Counted from the stretch's first letter, positions 34,916 to 44,300 are shown. The stretch: DNA of 64,000 nt from Azospirillum sp. (GCA_016124535.1 WGNK01000044.1:1-64000), one strand, 5' to 3'. Notes: generated by a model not told the origin, from the letters alone. A program made the numbers and translations.

Positions 34916-36086
34916 GATAGGCGCTCTCGGGCAGCAGGGGATGAACCGGATGGTCGGGCGCCGCCCCGCCGGAGCGCAGGATGCGCCCGCTTCGCTGGGC
35001 GTCCTGAAGCCCGCGCGCGACTTCCTCGGCAAAGCGCGCGGGCTCGACATTGTGGCTGCATGAGGCGATCAGCAGGAAACCGCCGGGTGCCGTGACCGCC
35101 GCGGCCAAGCGGGTCAGCTTGCGATAGGCGCGGGTGCCGGCGGCCACGTCTTTCCTGGATTTTACGAAGGCTGGCGGGTCGGCAACCACCACGTCGAAGC
35201 GCTCGCCGGCCGCGGCCAAGCGCGCCAGGGTCGCGAAGGCATCGCCGCGTTCGAAGTGGCAGCGCTCGGCGACGCCGCTGGCGATTGCGGCGCGGCCCGC
35301 GAGATCGAGCGCCGGCTGGGAGCCATCGACCGCCAGAACCGCCGCCGCACCGGCGCGCGCGCCCTGAATGGCAAAGCCACCGGTGTGGCAATAGAGATCG
35401 AGCATCCGCGCGCCCGGACACAGTCCGGCAACGAAGCTGCGGTGCTCGCGCTGATCGAAGAACCAGCCGGTTTTCTGCCCCGCGAGCGGATCGGCGAAAA
35501 AGCGGCAGCCGTTCTCCTCGACGGCGAGCGGGCCATCCAGGCTGCCTTTGGCGACCCGGACCTCGGCTTCCAGGCCCTCCAGGCGGCGCGCCGGACTGTC
35601 GTTGCGCAGCACCACCAGGTCGGGCACCAGTGCGTCTTCGAGCGCGGCCAGCAGATCGGGCAGCAGGCGGTCGATGCCGGCGGCATTGGCCTGAACCACC
35701 AATGCGCTACCGTAACGATCGATCACCAGTCCGGGCAACCCATCGGCCTCGGCATGGATCAGTCGGTAATATGGTGCGGCGTAAAGCCGTTGGCGCAGCC
35801 CAAGCGCCCGGGCCAGGCGCCGGCCGAGAAAGCCGCGGTCGATCGCTTCCTCGGGGTCCTGGGAGTAGAGCCGGGCCGCAATCAGGGTGTGGGGGTTGAA
35901 GGCGGCACAGCCCAGCGCGCTGCCGCCCGCGGCGACCAGGCGGACGATCGTCCCCGGCGCCAGCGCCTTGGCCGCGTCGTCCATGCGGATTTCGTTGGAG
36001 TAGACCCAGGGATGGCCGTGGCGCAAACGCTTGTCGCGACCGGGCATCAGCGGCAGGGTCGGGCGCGCCGCCGGCTGCTCGCTCAA
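34887..36086 (-). CDS. rlmI: RlmI-type 23S rRNA (cytosine) methyltransferase
   Basis: About 399 residues: N-terminal PUA-like region (GRDKRLRHGHPWVYSNEI), then the SAM-dependent methyltransferase with GWFFDQREHRSF, MLDLYCHTGGFAIQGARAGA, the catalytic-loop VVADPPAFVKSRKDV and LLIASCSHNV. Matches the class I family that methylates 23S rRNA (C1962 in E. coli). The longest start is a TTG at 36086 that overlaps the stop of the upstream gene (TTGA); an ATG 13 codons later (MPGRDKRL, 36047) is equally plausible. Specific rRNA position is inferred from the family. Confidence 0.85.
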   Translation of the reverse strand: MSEQPAARPTLPLMPGRDKRLRHGHPWVYSNEIRMDDAAKALAPGTIVRLVAAGGSALGCAAFNPHTLIAARLYSQDPEEAIDRGFLGRRLARALGLRQRLYAAPYYRLIHAEADGLPGLVIDRYGSALVVQANAAGIDRLLPDLLAALEDALVPDLVVLRNDSPARRLEGLEAEVRVAKGSLDGPLAVEENGCRFFADPLAGQKTGWFFDQREHRSFVAGLCPGARMLDLYCHTGGFAIQGARAGAAAVLAVDGSQPALDLAGRAAIASGVAERCHFERGDAFATLARLAAAGERFDVVVADPPAFVKSRKDVAAGTRAYRKLTRLAAAVTAPGGFLLIASCSHNVEPARFAEEVARGLQDAQRSGRILRSGGAAPDHPVHPLLPESAYLKVELLQLD

Positions 36087-37168
36087 GCCCGCAACACCAA
36101 TTCGTCGTCGCCCAGCGAAACGAAATGGGCCTCGATCATGGCGTCGGAGACCTCCGCCAGCGTCGCCGGTTGCCAGATCGGCGTCCTGTCCTTATCGACC
36201 AGCAGGGCCCGCACGCCCTCGTAGAAATCGACCCGTGCCATCACCGCCTGGCTCAGGCGGTATTCCATCGCCAGACAGCCTTCGAAATCCAGTCCGCCGC
36301 CGGTCCGCAGCTCGCGCAGGGTCAATTTGAGGCTGGTCGGCGACATCCGACCCAGCGTCTCGATCTGCTGGCGCGCCCAGTCCGAGGTCTCGCGCGCCAG
36401 GGCGGCCAAAATCTCCTCGACCCGATCGAAACCGAAACAGCGCGCAATCGCGGCCCGCAGCGGTGCCAGCGGCGGTGGGCCGGCCGGTTCGGCCAAATCG
36501 GCGATCACCGCGCCGGCAACCTGGTGCGGGTGGCCGGTCCAGTCGGCGCCGGCCAAAGCATCGACTAACGCCGGCAGCCGGTGATGGGGTACGAAGGCGT
36601 CGGCCAGTCCGAGCGCCAGCAAATCCGCAGCCCCCAGGCGGCTGCCGGTAAGGCCGAGCCAGATGCCGGTGTGATCGGGCAAACGGGACAGCACATAGCT
36701 GGTGCCGACATCGGGGAAGATGCCGAGCAGAGTCTCAGGCATCGCCCATTGGGTGCGCTCGGTGACCAGCCGGTGCGAGCCATGGACGGAAACGCCGACC
36801 CCGCCACCCATGACGAAGCCGTCGACCAGCGCGATATAGGGTTTGGGCAGGCGCCGGGTCCGATGGTCCAGGGTATATTCGACCCGGAACATCTCGCGGC
36901 CGAGCCGGCCGTGGTCGCCGGTGCCGGCCTTGCCGTGGCGGCCAGATCGGCAGACCTGGACGACATCGCCGCCGGCGCAGAAGGCCCGCCCGCCGGCGCC
37001 GCGCACCACCACCGCCTTGACCGCATCATCGGGAGCCCAGAGCGCGAGCTGGCGGTCGAACGCCCGCATCATCGCCATGGTCAGGGCGTTCAACGCCTTG
37101 GGCCGGTTGAGCGTGACCACGCCCAACGGCCCGATCCGCTCGAACAGAATGTCTTCGGTCTGGTCCAT
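36083..37168 (-). CDS. Enoyl-CoA hydratase/isomerase family, 3-hydroxyisobutyryl-CoA hydrolase type
   Basis: 361 residues with the crotonase fold: VVTLNRPKALNALTMAMM, the oxyanion-hole segments AFCAGGDVVQV and FVMGGGVGVSVHGSHR, AMPETLLGIFPDVGTSYVLSR, and C-terminal MEYRLSQAVMARVDFYEGVR. The C-terminal RVDFYEGVRALLVDKD is the mark of the HIBCH branch, which acts in valine catabolism. It is the first gene of a two-gene operon with the rRNA methyltransferase; that pairing does not suggest a shared pathway. Confidence 0.88.
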   Translation of the reverse strand: MDQTEDILFERIGPLGVVTLNRPKALNALTMAMMRAFDRQLALWAPDDAVKAVVVRGAGGRAFCAGGDVVQVCRSGRHGKAGTGDHGRLGREMFRVEYTLDHRTRRLPKPYIALVDGFVMGGGVGVSVHGSHRLVTERTQWAMPETLLGIFPDVGTSYVLSRLPDHTGIWLGLTGSRLGAADLLALGLADAFVPHHRLPALVDALAGADWTGHPHQVAGAVIADLAEPAGPPPLAPLRAAIARCFGFDRVEEILAALARETSDWARQQIETLGRMSPTSLKLTLRELRTGGGLDFEGCLAMEYRLSQAVMARVDFYEGVRALLVDKDRTPIWQPATLAEVSDAMIEAHFVSLGDDELVLRA

Positions 37169-37200
37169 GGCCGGCGATCATAGTCTGCTGCGGTGCGCTG

Positions 37201-38622
37201 TCAAATGTCCTTGGAGTCGGCGGTGCTGAGGCGATCTGCCTGGCGGTCGCTTGCCGCGCTCCCGGCGATCCGTGGCAGGCACAGCCGGGCGTTCAGGCCC
37301 GGGTCGCGGTTGGCAAGGTCGAGGGTGCCGCGGTGGAGGTCGGCGACCGCCTGGACCAGGCTGAGACCGAGGCCGATGCCGGGGGTGTGGCGGCTGCTGT
37401 CGGCGCGGTAGAAGCGTTGGGTCAGCTTGGGCAGGTCCGGTTCGGCGACCCCCTGACCGCTGTCGGCGACCGTGATTTCCGCGCCAGCCGGGCCGACCGG
37501 GGCGACGGCGACCCTTACCACGCCGCCAGGCGGCGTGAATTTGAGCGCGTTGTCGATCAGATTGCCCAGCGCCTGGGACAGCAGGTCGCGGTCGCCCTCG
37601 ACCACCAGGCCGGGGGGGGCGGCGACCGTGAAGCCGATGCCCTTGGCCTCGGCCACAGCGGCGTAGAATTCGCCGACATCGCCGACGACGGTGCCGAGGT
37701 CGACCGCGGCGAAGCCGGCGCGGCGGGTTCCGGAATCGATCTCGACCAGGCGCAGCAGCGCGGTGAAAATCGCGATCAGGCGATCGACGTCGCCTACCGC
37801 ATCATCGATGCCGGCGGCCAGTCCGGGGCGGTCGTCCTGGTGTTGCCGCAAGGTCTCCAGCCGGCTGCGCAACTCGGCCAAAGGCGTGCGCAAATCGTGG
37901 GCGATCGCGTTGGAGACGTTTCGCACATCGGCGATCAAATCCTGGATACGGTCGAGCATCTCGTTGATCGTCGATGCCAGCAAGTCGAATTCGTCGTCGC
38001 TGTCGGCGGCGGGCACGCGGCGGGCGATGTCGCCATGGGCGATCGCCTCGGCGGTGGTGCGAATGGCGCGGAGACGCGCCTGGAACAACCGGCGCAGCAG
38101 CAGCCCGAGCAGGGCCGCCAGCGCCAGCGCCGCCGCCAGCCACCAGATCAGCGCCCCGACCACGCTGGCGCGCAGCTGCTGGCGCTCGCGCAAGTCGCGG
38201 CCGACCAGCAGCCGCTGGCCGTCCGGCAGGTCGAGCGTCAGCACCCGCGCCGGGGCGGCCTCGCCGCCGCGTACGATCTCGATGTCCGACCAGCCGCTGC
38301 GGCCGCCGATCCGCAGCGGCCAGGCGGCGAGGTTGCCGGCAATCGGCGCCAGATGCCGGCCGGCCAGCAGGTAGAGCCGGCCGCCGCCGCGGTCGTCGTC
38401 GAGCCGACGGCCGATCGCAAGCGCCAGGCCGTAAAAGCCCTCGTCGCGGTAGATTTGACCCAAGGCCTCGGCGTCCTCGCGGATCACCGCGTCGGTCTGG
38501 CGGGCAAGGCTGCCGGCGGTCGCCCACCACAACACACCGACCAGGATCAGCGCCGAGGCGGCGAAGGCGAGCCCGAAGCCGAGCGCCAACCGCGCCGAGG
38601 TCGACCGCAGCAGCCTAGGCAT
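37201..38622 (-). CDS. Sensor histidine kinase
   Basis: 473 residues: TM1 (ALGFGLAFAASALILVGVLWW), periplasmic domain of about 110 residues, TM2 (SVVGALIWWLAAALALAALLGLLL), HAMP, HisKA with His 242 in NAIAHDLRTPLAELRSR, N box NLIDNALKFTPPGG, G1 VADSGQGV and G2 GIGLGLSLV. Its start overlaps the response-regulator end by eight bases. A Do-family protease lies upstream of the regulator on the same strand, so the system may respond to envelope stress, by analogy with other protease-linked systems; this is inference. Confidence 0.9.
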   Translation of the reverse strand: MPRLLRSTSARLALGFGLAFAASALILVGVLWWATAGSLARQTDAVIREDAEALGQIYRDEGFYGLALAIGRRLDDDRGGGRLYLLAGRHLAPIAGNLAAWPLRIGGRSGWSDIEIVRGGEAAPARVLTLDLPDGQRLLVGRDLRERQQLRASVVGALIWWLAAALALAALLGLLLRRLFQARLRAIRTTAEAIAHGDIARRVPAADSDDEFDLLASTINEMLDRIQDLIADVRNVSNAIAHDLRTPLAELRSRLETLRQHQDDRPGLAAGIDDAVGDVDRLIAIFTALLRLVEIDSGTRRAGFAAVDLGTVVGDVGEFYAAVAEAKGIGFTVAAPPGLVVEGDRDLLSQALGNLIDNALKFTPPGGVVRVAVAPVGPAGAEITVADSGQGVAEPDLPKLTQRFYRADSSRHTPGIGLGLSLVQAVADLHRGTLDLANRDPGLNARLCLPRIAGSAASDRQADRLSTADSKDI

Positions 38623-39295
38623 GGCTGCAGATCTTATAGCCGGCGCTGCGGATGGTATGGATCAGCGGCGGTTCGCCCTCGCCATCGACCTTGCGCCGAA
38701 GCTTGCTGATATGAACATCGACGACATTTGTTTGCGGGTCGAAATGATAATCCCAGACATTTTCCAACAGCATGGTCCGGGTCACCACCTGGCCGGAATG
38801 GCGCATCAGGTATTCCAGAATCTGGAACTCGCGTGCCTGGAGCGCAATCGCCCGGCCAGCCCGCCGGGCCTGGCGCGACGGCAAATCGAGGACCAGGTCG
38901 CCGACCGTCAGCGTGGTCGCGGCCACCGGCCGTTGGGCGCGGCGCACCAGCGCTTCGACCCGCGCCAATAACTCGCCGAACACGAAGGGCTTGGTCAGAT
39001 AGTCATCGCCGCCCGCCTTGATGCCGCGGATGCGCTCGTCGACATCGCCGAGCGCGCTCAGGATCAGCACCGGCGTGTGGTTGCCATCGCGCCGCAGCAC
39101 GTCGAGGATGGTCAGGCCGTCGATCCCCTTGGGCAGCATGCGGTCGAGCACGATCGCGTCATAGGGCTCGCTGGCCGCGAGGAATAAGCCGTCGCGCCCG
39201 TTGTCGGCGTGATCGATCACATGCCCGGCTTCGCGCATCCCCTTGGCGACGAAGTCGGCGACCTGGCGGTTGTCTTCGATCAGCAGAAGTTTCAT
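38615..39295 (-). CDS. OmpR-family response regulator
   Basis: 226 residues: receiver MKLLLIEDNRQVADFVAKGM with acceptor Asp in IVLDRMLPKGIDGL and Lys in YLTKPFVFGELLAR, then a winged-helix DNA-binding domain ending IHTIRSAGYKICSHA. It precedes the kinase gene and is preceded by two 11-bp tandem repeats and by the end of the protease gene. The repeats near its own start suggest autoregulation. Confidence 0.92.
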   Translation of the reverse strand: MKLLLIEDNRQVADFVAKGMREAGHVIDHADNGRDGLFLAASEPYDAIVLDRMLPKGIDGLTILDVLRRDGNHTPVLILSALGDVDERIRGIKAGGDDYLTKPFVFGELLARVEALVRRAQRPVAATTLTVGDLVLDLPSRQARRAGRAIALQAREFQILEYLMRHSGQVVTRTMLLENVWDYHFDPQTNVVDVHISKLRRKVDGEGEPPLIHTIRSAGYKICSHA

Positions 39296-39304
39296 GGCGG
39301 TCAG

Positions 39305-39326
39305 CCCAAGTTCAGCTCAAGTTCAG
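39305..39326 (-). promoter_or_regulatory. Two 11-bp tandem direct repeats upstream of the response regulator
   Basis: On the minus strand CTGAACTTGAG is followed directly by CTGAACTTGGG, and then a third CTGA. The repeats start 10 bases before the regulator's ATG. An 11-bp period is what PhoB/PhoP-type winged-helix regulators recognise, so this is a good candidate binding site for the regulator encoded downstream. Its closeness to the start codon would make it a repressing or translational site unless the promoter lies further up. Confidence 0.55.
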
Positions 39327-39339
39327 CCCGAGAGAACTA

Positions 39340-39364
39340 CGGCGGCCGGACGCTCCGGCCGCCG
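39340..39364 (-). terminator. GC-rich 11-bp hairpin after the protease gene
   Basis: CGGCGGCCGGA and its exact complement flank a three-base loop at 39340-39364, nine bases after the protease stop codon. The minus strand continues GTAGTTCTCT, a weak T-rich tail. It could attenuate transcription between the protease and the two-component genes. Confidence 0.45.
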
Positions 39365-39372
39365 CACCATTG

Positions 39373-40890
39373 TCAGGACTCGGCAAGGTTGAGCGCAATA
39401 TAGTAGGAATCGCCATTGCGCAGAATCATCACCGGCACAGCCTTGCGACCGCCGTGCTGGAGTTCGTGCAGCTTCCTCACCACCTCATGGGGTGACGACA
39501 CCGCATCGCCGCCGATTTGGGTAATCACGTCGCCTGGCCGCAGACCGCTGTCGGCCGCCGGACTGTCCTCGCTCACCTGGCTGACCACCACCCCCCTGGT
39601 TGAGGGCGGGAGGTCGAGCTGGTCGCGGGCATCCTTGGTCAGCGGCGCCAGCGCCAGCCCGATCCGGGCGTGTTCGCCGGAGCCGCCATTGTCCTCGGCT
39701 ACGCCGGCAACGGTCTCCGACGGTGCCTCGCCCAGGGTGACGGTGACGTTCTGCTCGGCTTCGCCGCGCCACAGCCGGATCGTCGACGGCTCGCCTTTGT
39801 GAGCCTCCCCGACCATGCGGGCGAGATCCCGCGGGTTATCGACGGTGTGGCCGCCGAAAGCCAGGATGACGTCGCCCTGTTTGATGCCGCCGCGTGCCGC
39901 CGGCGAGTTCGGGTCGACCGAGGCGACCAGGGCACCGCTGGCGTGATCACGGCCGACCGCACGGGCGAGATCCTGGGTCAGCGTCTGCATGCGGATGCCA
40001 AGCCAGGCGCGCTCGACCGAACCATGGGCACGCAATTCGCTCGAAACCTTGGCCAGCAGATTGGACGGGATCGCAAAGCCGATGCCGACGCTGCCCCCGG
40101 TCGGCGAATAGATCGCGGTGTTCATGCCGATCACCTGCCCCGCAGCATCGAACAGCGGTCCGCCGGAATTGCCGCGATTGATCGGAGCGTCGACCTGGAT
40201 GAAGTCGTCATAGGGACCGGAATGGAGATCGCGGCCGCGGGCCGAGATGATCCCGGCGGTGACCGTGCCACCCAGCCCGAACGGATTGCCGACCGCGACC
40301 ACCCAGTCGCCGATCTGGGCTGCATCGGCGCGGCCCAGTTGAACGAAAGGCAGGGCGTGGTCGGCATCGATCTTGAGCAGAGCGATGTCGGTCTTGGCGT
40401 CGCGACCGACCAGCTTGGCCGGCAAGGTGGTGCCGTCGTCCAGCGTCACCTGAATCTTGTCGGCGTTGTCCACGACGTGGTTGTTGGTCAGGACATAGCC
40501 GTCGGCGTCGATGATGAAGCCGGAGCCCAGCGCGTGGGCGGTACCACGATTGCCGAAGCCTTTGGGCTGGAGTTGGTCGAAGAAATGCTTGAACATGTCG
40601 GGCAGCGGCATGTCGGGCGGAAACGGCGAGGATTGATCGCCCCCGGCCAGGGTGGCGTGCTCGGTGGTCGAGATATTGACCACCGCGGGCTTGACCCGGT
40701 TGACCAGCGGCGCAAAGCTCGGCGGCCCGGCCAAGGCAGCCGGCGCGATCCCTTCGGCGGCGGCGGGAAAGCTGGTCGGCGGCAGCACGATCAACCAGCC
40801 GGCCGCCAGGGCAGTGCAGGCGAGCAAGGCCGCTCTGGGGTGCCGGCGGATCGCCCGTACCGGCGCCGAGATCAGGGGTTGAGCCGTCAT
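39373..40890 (-). CDS. Do/DegQ-family periplasmic serine protease
   Basis: 505 residues from ATG 40890. Signal/anchor (RAALLACTALAAGWLIVLPP), then the trypsin-like domain with catalytic His in YVLTNNHVVDNADKI, Asp in AKTDIALLKID and Ser in PINRGNSGGPLFDAAG, followed by two PDZ domains (WLGIRMQTLTQDLARAVG ... ; RPGDVITQIGGDAVSSPHEV). The layout matches periplasmic quality-control proteases. It precedes a response regulator and kinase on the same strand with a hairpin between, so partial co-transcription is possible. Confidence 0.9.
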   Translation of the reverse strand: MTAQPLISAPVRAIRRHPRAALLACTALAAGWLIVLPPTSFPAAAEGIAPAALAGPPSFAPLVNRVKPAVVNISTTEHATLAGGDQSSPFPPDMPLPDMFKHFFDQLQPKGFGNRGTAHALGSGFIIDADGYVLTNNHVVDNADKIQVTLDDGTTLPAKLVGRDAKTDIALLKIDADHALPFVQLGRADAAQIGDWVVAVGNPFGLGGTVTAGIISARGRDLHSGPYDDFIQVDAPINRGNSGGPLFDAAGQVIGMNTAIYSPTGGSVGIGFAIPSNLLAKVSSELRAHGSVERAWLGIRMQTLTQDLARAVGRDHASGALVASVDPNSPAARGGIKQGDVILAFGGHTVDNPRDLARMVGEAHKGEPSTIRLWRGEAEQNVTVTLGEAPSETVAGVAEDNGGSGEHARIGLALAPLTKDARDQLDLPPSTRGVVVSQVSEDSPAADSGLRPGDVITQIGGDAVSSPHEVVRKLHELQHGGRKAVPVMILRNGDSYYIALNLAES

Positions 40891-41167
40891 GATCAGACCT
40901 CCGTGGATTGAGAGACATCGTATCGGCTGCCGATCCGGCAACCTTGCGTGTAGCCCCAATATCGTCATCGGCCTTGCATTGCCGATGAAGCGGTCGTGAA
41001 TTCTGATTCATGAAGGCCACCCGGCAGGCCCGCCCGCCGTGGCCGCCAGCGCTTCGCCGTTCCGAACCGTCGCCGGCGGTCGGCGATTTACGCTGGCGGC
41101 GGCGGTCCCGACCGCAGCGGCGTGGTTGAACCGGCCCGTTTTGCGCCAGCCAAGGAGACCCAGCGTC
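40891..41167. other. Intergenic region between the protease and the GH13 gene
   Basis: 277 bases between divergent genes. No coding frame supported; a frame in phase with the GH13 gene extends back to 41039 but the family N-terminus begins at 41168. Confidence 0.45.
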
Positions 41168-42475
41168 ATGCCCGATTCGACCGGCCCCGTGATCTACAAT
41201 CTGTTTCCGCGGCTGCTCGGGCCGGTTTCCGCCTGGACCGGGCATCTGCCACGGATCGCGGCGATGGGCTTCGACTGGGTCTACGTCAATCCCTTCCACT
41301 TTCCCGGCTTCTCGGGCAGCCTCTACGCGATCAAGGAGTACTACGCGCTCAACCCGGCCTTCGACGACGGCTCGGGCCGCCCGGCGGACCAACAGCTGCG
41401 CGACTTCACGGCAGCGGCAGAAGCGCAGGGGCTGGGCGTGATGATGGATCTGGTGATCAACCACACCGCCAGGGACTGCCCGCTGACCGAGAATTTCCCC
41501 GATTGGTACGAGCGGGACCAGGCGGGGACGGTGCAGTCGCCGTTTGCGGTCGACCCCAACGACCCGAGCCGGCGAACCGTCTGGGGTGACCTCGCCGCGC
41601 TGGATTACCGCGACCGGCCGCAGCGCGCCGAGATGATCGCCTATTTTTGCGACGTGGCCTTGCACTATGCCAGGCTCGGCTTCCACGGCTTTCGCTGCGA
41701 TGCCGCCTATCAGGTACCGGGCGCGGTATGGGCGGCGGTGATCGCCGCGGTGCGCCGGGTCTGTCCCGAAGCCCTGTTTGCCGCCGAAACTTTGGGCTGC
41801 ACCCCCGACCAGGTGGCGCAGCTGAAGCCTGCCGGCTTCGATTTCATCTTCAACAGCGTAAAGTGGTGGAATTTCCGCGATTCCTGGCTGCTGGAGCAAT
41901 ACCAGGCGTTCAGGGGCCTGGCACCGTCGATCGGGTTCCCGGAAAGCCACGATACCGAACGCCTGATCGCTGAAGTCGGGGCCGGCCCGGAGGCCGCGCG
42001 GCATTACCGCCAACGCTATCTGGTCGCCGCCGTGTTTTCGACCGGGGTGATGATGCCGATCGGCTACGAGTTTGGCTTCTCAAAAAAACCGGACGTTGTC
42101 AGCACCACGCCGGATGACTGGGAGGCGGCGGCCTTCGACCTTACCAGCTTCGCTACCGAGACGAATCGGATGCGGACGCAGCATAGGGTCTTTAACCAGC
42201 CGGGGCCGCAGCAGCGATTTACCTTTGAAGATCCGGCGGTCGTCGCGCTTTACCGGAGAACTCTTGATAACGCTGGATTCAGCCTTGCCTTCATCAACAC
42301 GGATACCGCCCAGCCGCATGTCGTCTGGCTGGACGGCGAGTGGCTGGCCGAACTGCCCGACGGGCTTCTGGCCGAAGCCGGGGAAGTGACGCCGGGCCGG
42401 CGCCCGGAAGCGGTGCGCGCGGGCGCGGCACTCGGTCTGGCGCCCGGCGAGGTCCGGGTTTTCGTCAAGGATTGA
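41168..42475 (+). CDS. GH13 alpha-amylase-family enzyme, compact GlgE-like
   Basis: 435 residues from ATG 41168 (AAGGAG upstream). The N-terminus (PVIYNLFPRLLGPVSAWTGH, LPRIAAMGFDWVYVNPFHFP) closely resembles the catalytic-domain start of GlgE maltosyltransferases. Catalytic residues: nucleophile Asp in FRCDAAYQVP, acid/base Glu in LFAAETLG, transition-state Asp in PESHDTER; MDLVINHTA matches conserved region I. At 435 residues it lacks the N-terminal all-beta domain and other parts of GlgE (about 650 residues). The substrate is thus uncertain: alpha-glucan hydrolysis or transfer. Confidence 0.85.
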   Translation: MPDSTGPVIYNLFPRLLGPVSAWTGHLPRIAAMGFDWVYVNPFHFPGFSGSLYAIKEYYALNPAFDDGSGRPADQQLRDFTAAAEAQGLGVMMDLVINHTARDCPLTENFPDWYERDQAGTVQSPFAVDPNDPSRRTVWGDLAALDYRDRPQRAEMIAYFCDVALHYARLGFHGFRCDAAYQVPGAVWAAVIAAVRRVCPEALFAAETLGCTPDQVAQLKPAGFDFIFNSVKWWNFRDSWLLEQYQAFRGLAPSIGFPESHDTERLIAEVGAGPEAARHYRQRYLVAAVFSTGVMMPIGYEFGFSKKPDVVSTTPDDWEAAAFDLTSFATETNRMRTQHRVFNQPGPQQRFTFEDPAVVALYRRTLDNAGFSLAFINTDTAQPHVVWLDGEWLAELPDGLLAEAGEVTPGRRPEAVRAGAALGLAPGEVRVFVKD

Positions 42476-42521
42476 CGGCTGCCGGCCCAATCGTCCGGTC
42501 TGCCTTGACCCTGATCCGGGC

Positions 42522-43022
42522 TCACCAGCGTTCGGCAATCGGCTTTCTTGCCAGGAACTCGTCGATCCGCCGGCGCACCGCTTGAGCGGTCGCCGCCGGC
42601 AGGGCTTCGGCGGTGAAGAAGCCGGCCTCGATCACCTCGATCCCGTCCGGACGTGGTTCGCCCCGCCAATCCTCGACCACGAACACCGCGACATGGTCGC
42701 ACGCGGTCGGGGTGAAGCGGCCATAGAGCCCCTGCAGGCGGGGCAAACCAACCGCCGTCAATCCGACCTCCTCGGCCAATTCCCGGCGCATGGCCGCCGC
42801 CGCCGTTTCGTCTTTGCCGACACCGCCGCCGGGCAAATGCCAGCCGTCCAGATAGCTGAGGCGCACCAGCAGGATGCGGCGCCTGGCGTCGATCACCAGG
42901 GCGCAGGCTCCGAAGGTCAGAGGCCGCCGCAGCCGGCCCCAGCCGCGACGCAGGGTATGGACCAGTCGAGGCAGCCGGCTCGCACGGATCAAGACGGCCA
43001 GGAACGGCGGGGCGGACAGCAT
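42522..43022 (-). CDS. NUDIX hydrolase
   Basis: 166 residues from ATG 43022. Nudix box GGGVGKDETAAAAMRRELAEEVGL fits G-x5-E-x7-R-E-x2-E-E-x-G, which coordinates Mg2+ for pyrophosphate hydrolysis. The domain is preceded by about 35 basic residues (LIRASRLPRLVHTLRRGWGR) that may contact membrane or nucleic acid. Convergent with the GH13 gene. Substrate is unknown. Confidence 0.85.
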   Translation of the reverse strand: MLSAPPFLAVLIRASRLPRLVHTLRRGWGRLRRPLTFGACALVIDARRRILLVRLSYLDGWHLPGGGVGKDETAAAAMRRELAEEVGLTAVGLPRLQGLYGRFTPTACDHVAVFVVEDWRGEPRPDGIEVIEAGFFTAEALPAATAQAVRRRIDEFLARKPIAERW

Positions 43023-43157
43023 GGGTTTGACCGGCCTCTGGTGGTCTGAACGCGACGCGACGCTCCCAATCGCCGTGTCCCGGCCAGAACGCGACACAGG
43101 GGGAAAAGCGCGAGTTCCGGTGCGAGGGCGCGGCTGTCCTGGCTCGGGATCGGAACC

Positions 43158-44300
43158 CTAGCCTCCGGCGGACAGTCGCCGCATCGTCACCGTCCGGCCG
43201 CCGAAATCAACCGATAAATCGGTCCCGCCCAGACGGTAGCCGAGGGTAATCGGCGCCAAAGACGCAGAACATGAATTGTTGGCGTCTTCGGCGTGGCTGC
43301 GGCCGCCGTCGATCACCCGGATCGTCCGTTCGGAGATTTCAACCCGGCTGGTGAAGCTGCCGGTCAGGCGGCTGCCGTCGAGGAACCGGCAGTCGTAGCG
43401 AAAGGTGACCGCGCGCTCGGCGATCTCCATGCGCAAGAACATCTGGCGCAGCCCCTGGTCGACCACCGGCCCCGCCGACTGCCAGGCCCCCGCCAAACCT
43501 GGCAACTCCGGCCGGGCCGACTCTGGCCGCCCCGGCTCCGAGCGGCGCGGCTCTGCGCGCGGGGGGCCGGGTCGGGGCGGTAACGGTTGGCCCGACATCG
43601 GCACCGCCACCCCCTTGGCTGCGAGATGGGCCGCGGGACCCACGGGCTGCATGGGCGCCGCCGGGGCCAGCCGGTCGACCACCTCCTGTGCCTCGGCATC
43701 GCCCTGGGCCGCGGCCAGCCGCAGCAGTCGCAGCCCCTCCTGGCGGTTCGCTGCAACCCCTTTACCCTCAAAGGTCAGCAGGCCGAGATTGCCCAGGGCA
43801 TCCGGTTGACCCTGGGCCGCCGCCAGCCGGTACCACCGCGCCGCCTCGGCAAAATCCTGCGGCACCCCCCGCCCATTCTGGTACAGCCAGCCGAGATTGT
43901 TCTGGGCCTGGGCATTGCCCCGGCTGGCGGCTTTGCGATACCAGCGGGCGGCCTCGGCGGCATCCGCCGCGACACCGCGACCATGTTCGTAGAGAGTGCC
44001 CAGGCTGTATTCGGCACCGGCATTGCCGAGCAGTGCCGCCAGGCGAAACCAGCGCAACGCTTCGCCATAGTCCTGGGCGACGCCATCGCCGTTGCGGTAG
44101 AGCCAGCCCAGGATCACCTGGGCGGGGGTATTGCCCTTGTCGGCGGCCGCCCGGTACCATTGAACGGCGATGACATGGTCACCACGGGCATAGGCCTCGT
44201 CGCCGCGGCTGCGGCTCTCTTCGGGGCTCAGGGTATAGGCACCGGCGAATCCCCACCACCCCAGGGCGAACAGAATTGCGCAGACCGTCCTTGCCGTCAT
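43158..44300 (-). CDS. Exported Sel1-repeat protein
   Basis: 380 residues. Signal peptide (MTARTVCAILFALGWWGFAGA), then at least four Sel1-type TPR-like repeats, for example AQVILGWLYRNGDGVAQDYG, AEYSLGTLYEHGRGVAADAA, AQNNLGWLYQNGRGVPQDFA and ALGNLGLLTFEGKGVAANRQ. A Pro/Arg-rich linker follows, then a C-terminal domain of about 110 residues (LRQMFLRMEIAERAVTFRYD ...) of unknown family. Sel1 repeats mediate protein-protein contacts. It is divergent from the exported WD40-caspase gene. Confidence 0.82.
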   Translation of the reverse strand: MTARTVCAILFALGWWGFAGAYTLSPEESRSRGDEAYARGDHVIAVQWYRAAADKGNTPAQVILGWLYRNGDGVAQDYGEALRWFRLAALLGNAGAEYSLGTLYEHGRGVAADAAEAARWYRKAASRGNAQAQNNLGWLYQNGRGVPQDFAEAARWYRLAAAQGQPDALGNLGLLTFEGKGVAANRQEGLRLLRLAAAQGDAEAQEVVDRLAPAAPMQPVGPAAHLAAKGVAVPMSGQPLPPRPGPPRAEPRRSEPGRPESARPELPGLAGAWQSAGPVVDQGLRQMFLRMEIAERAVTFRYDCRFLDGSRLTGSFTSRVEISERTIRVIDGGRSHAEDANNSCSASLAPITLGYRLGGTDLSVDFGGRTVTMRRLSAGG

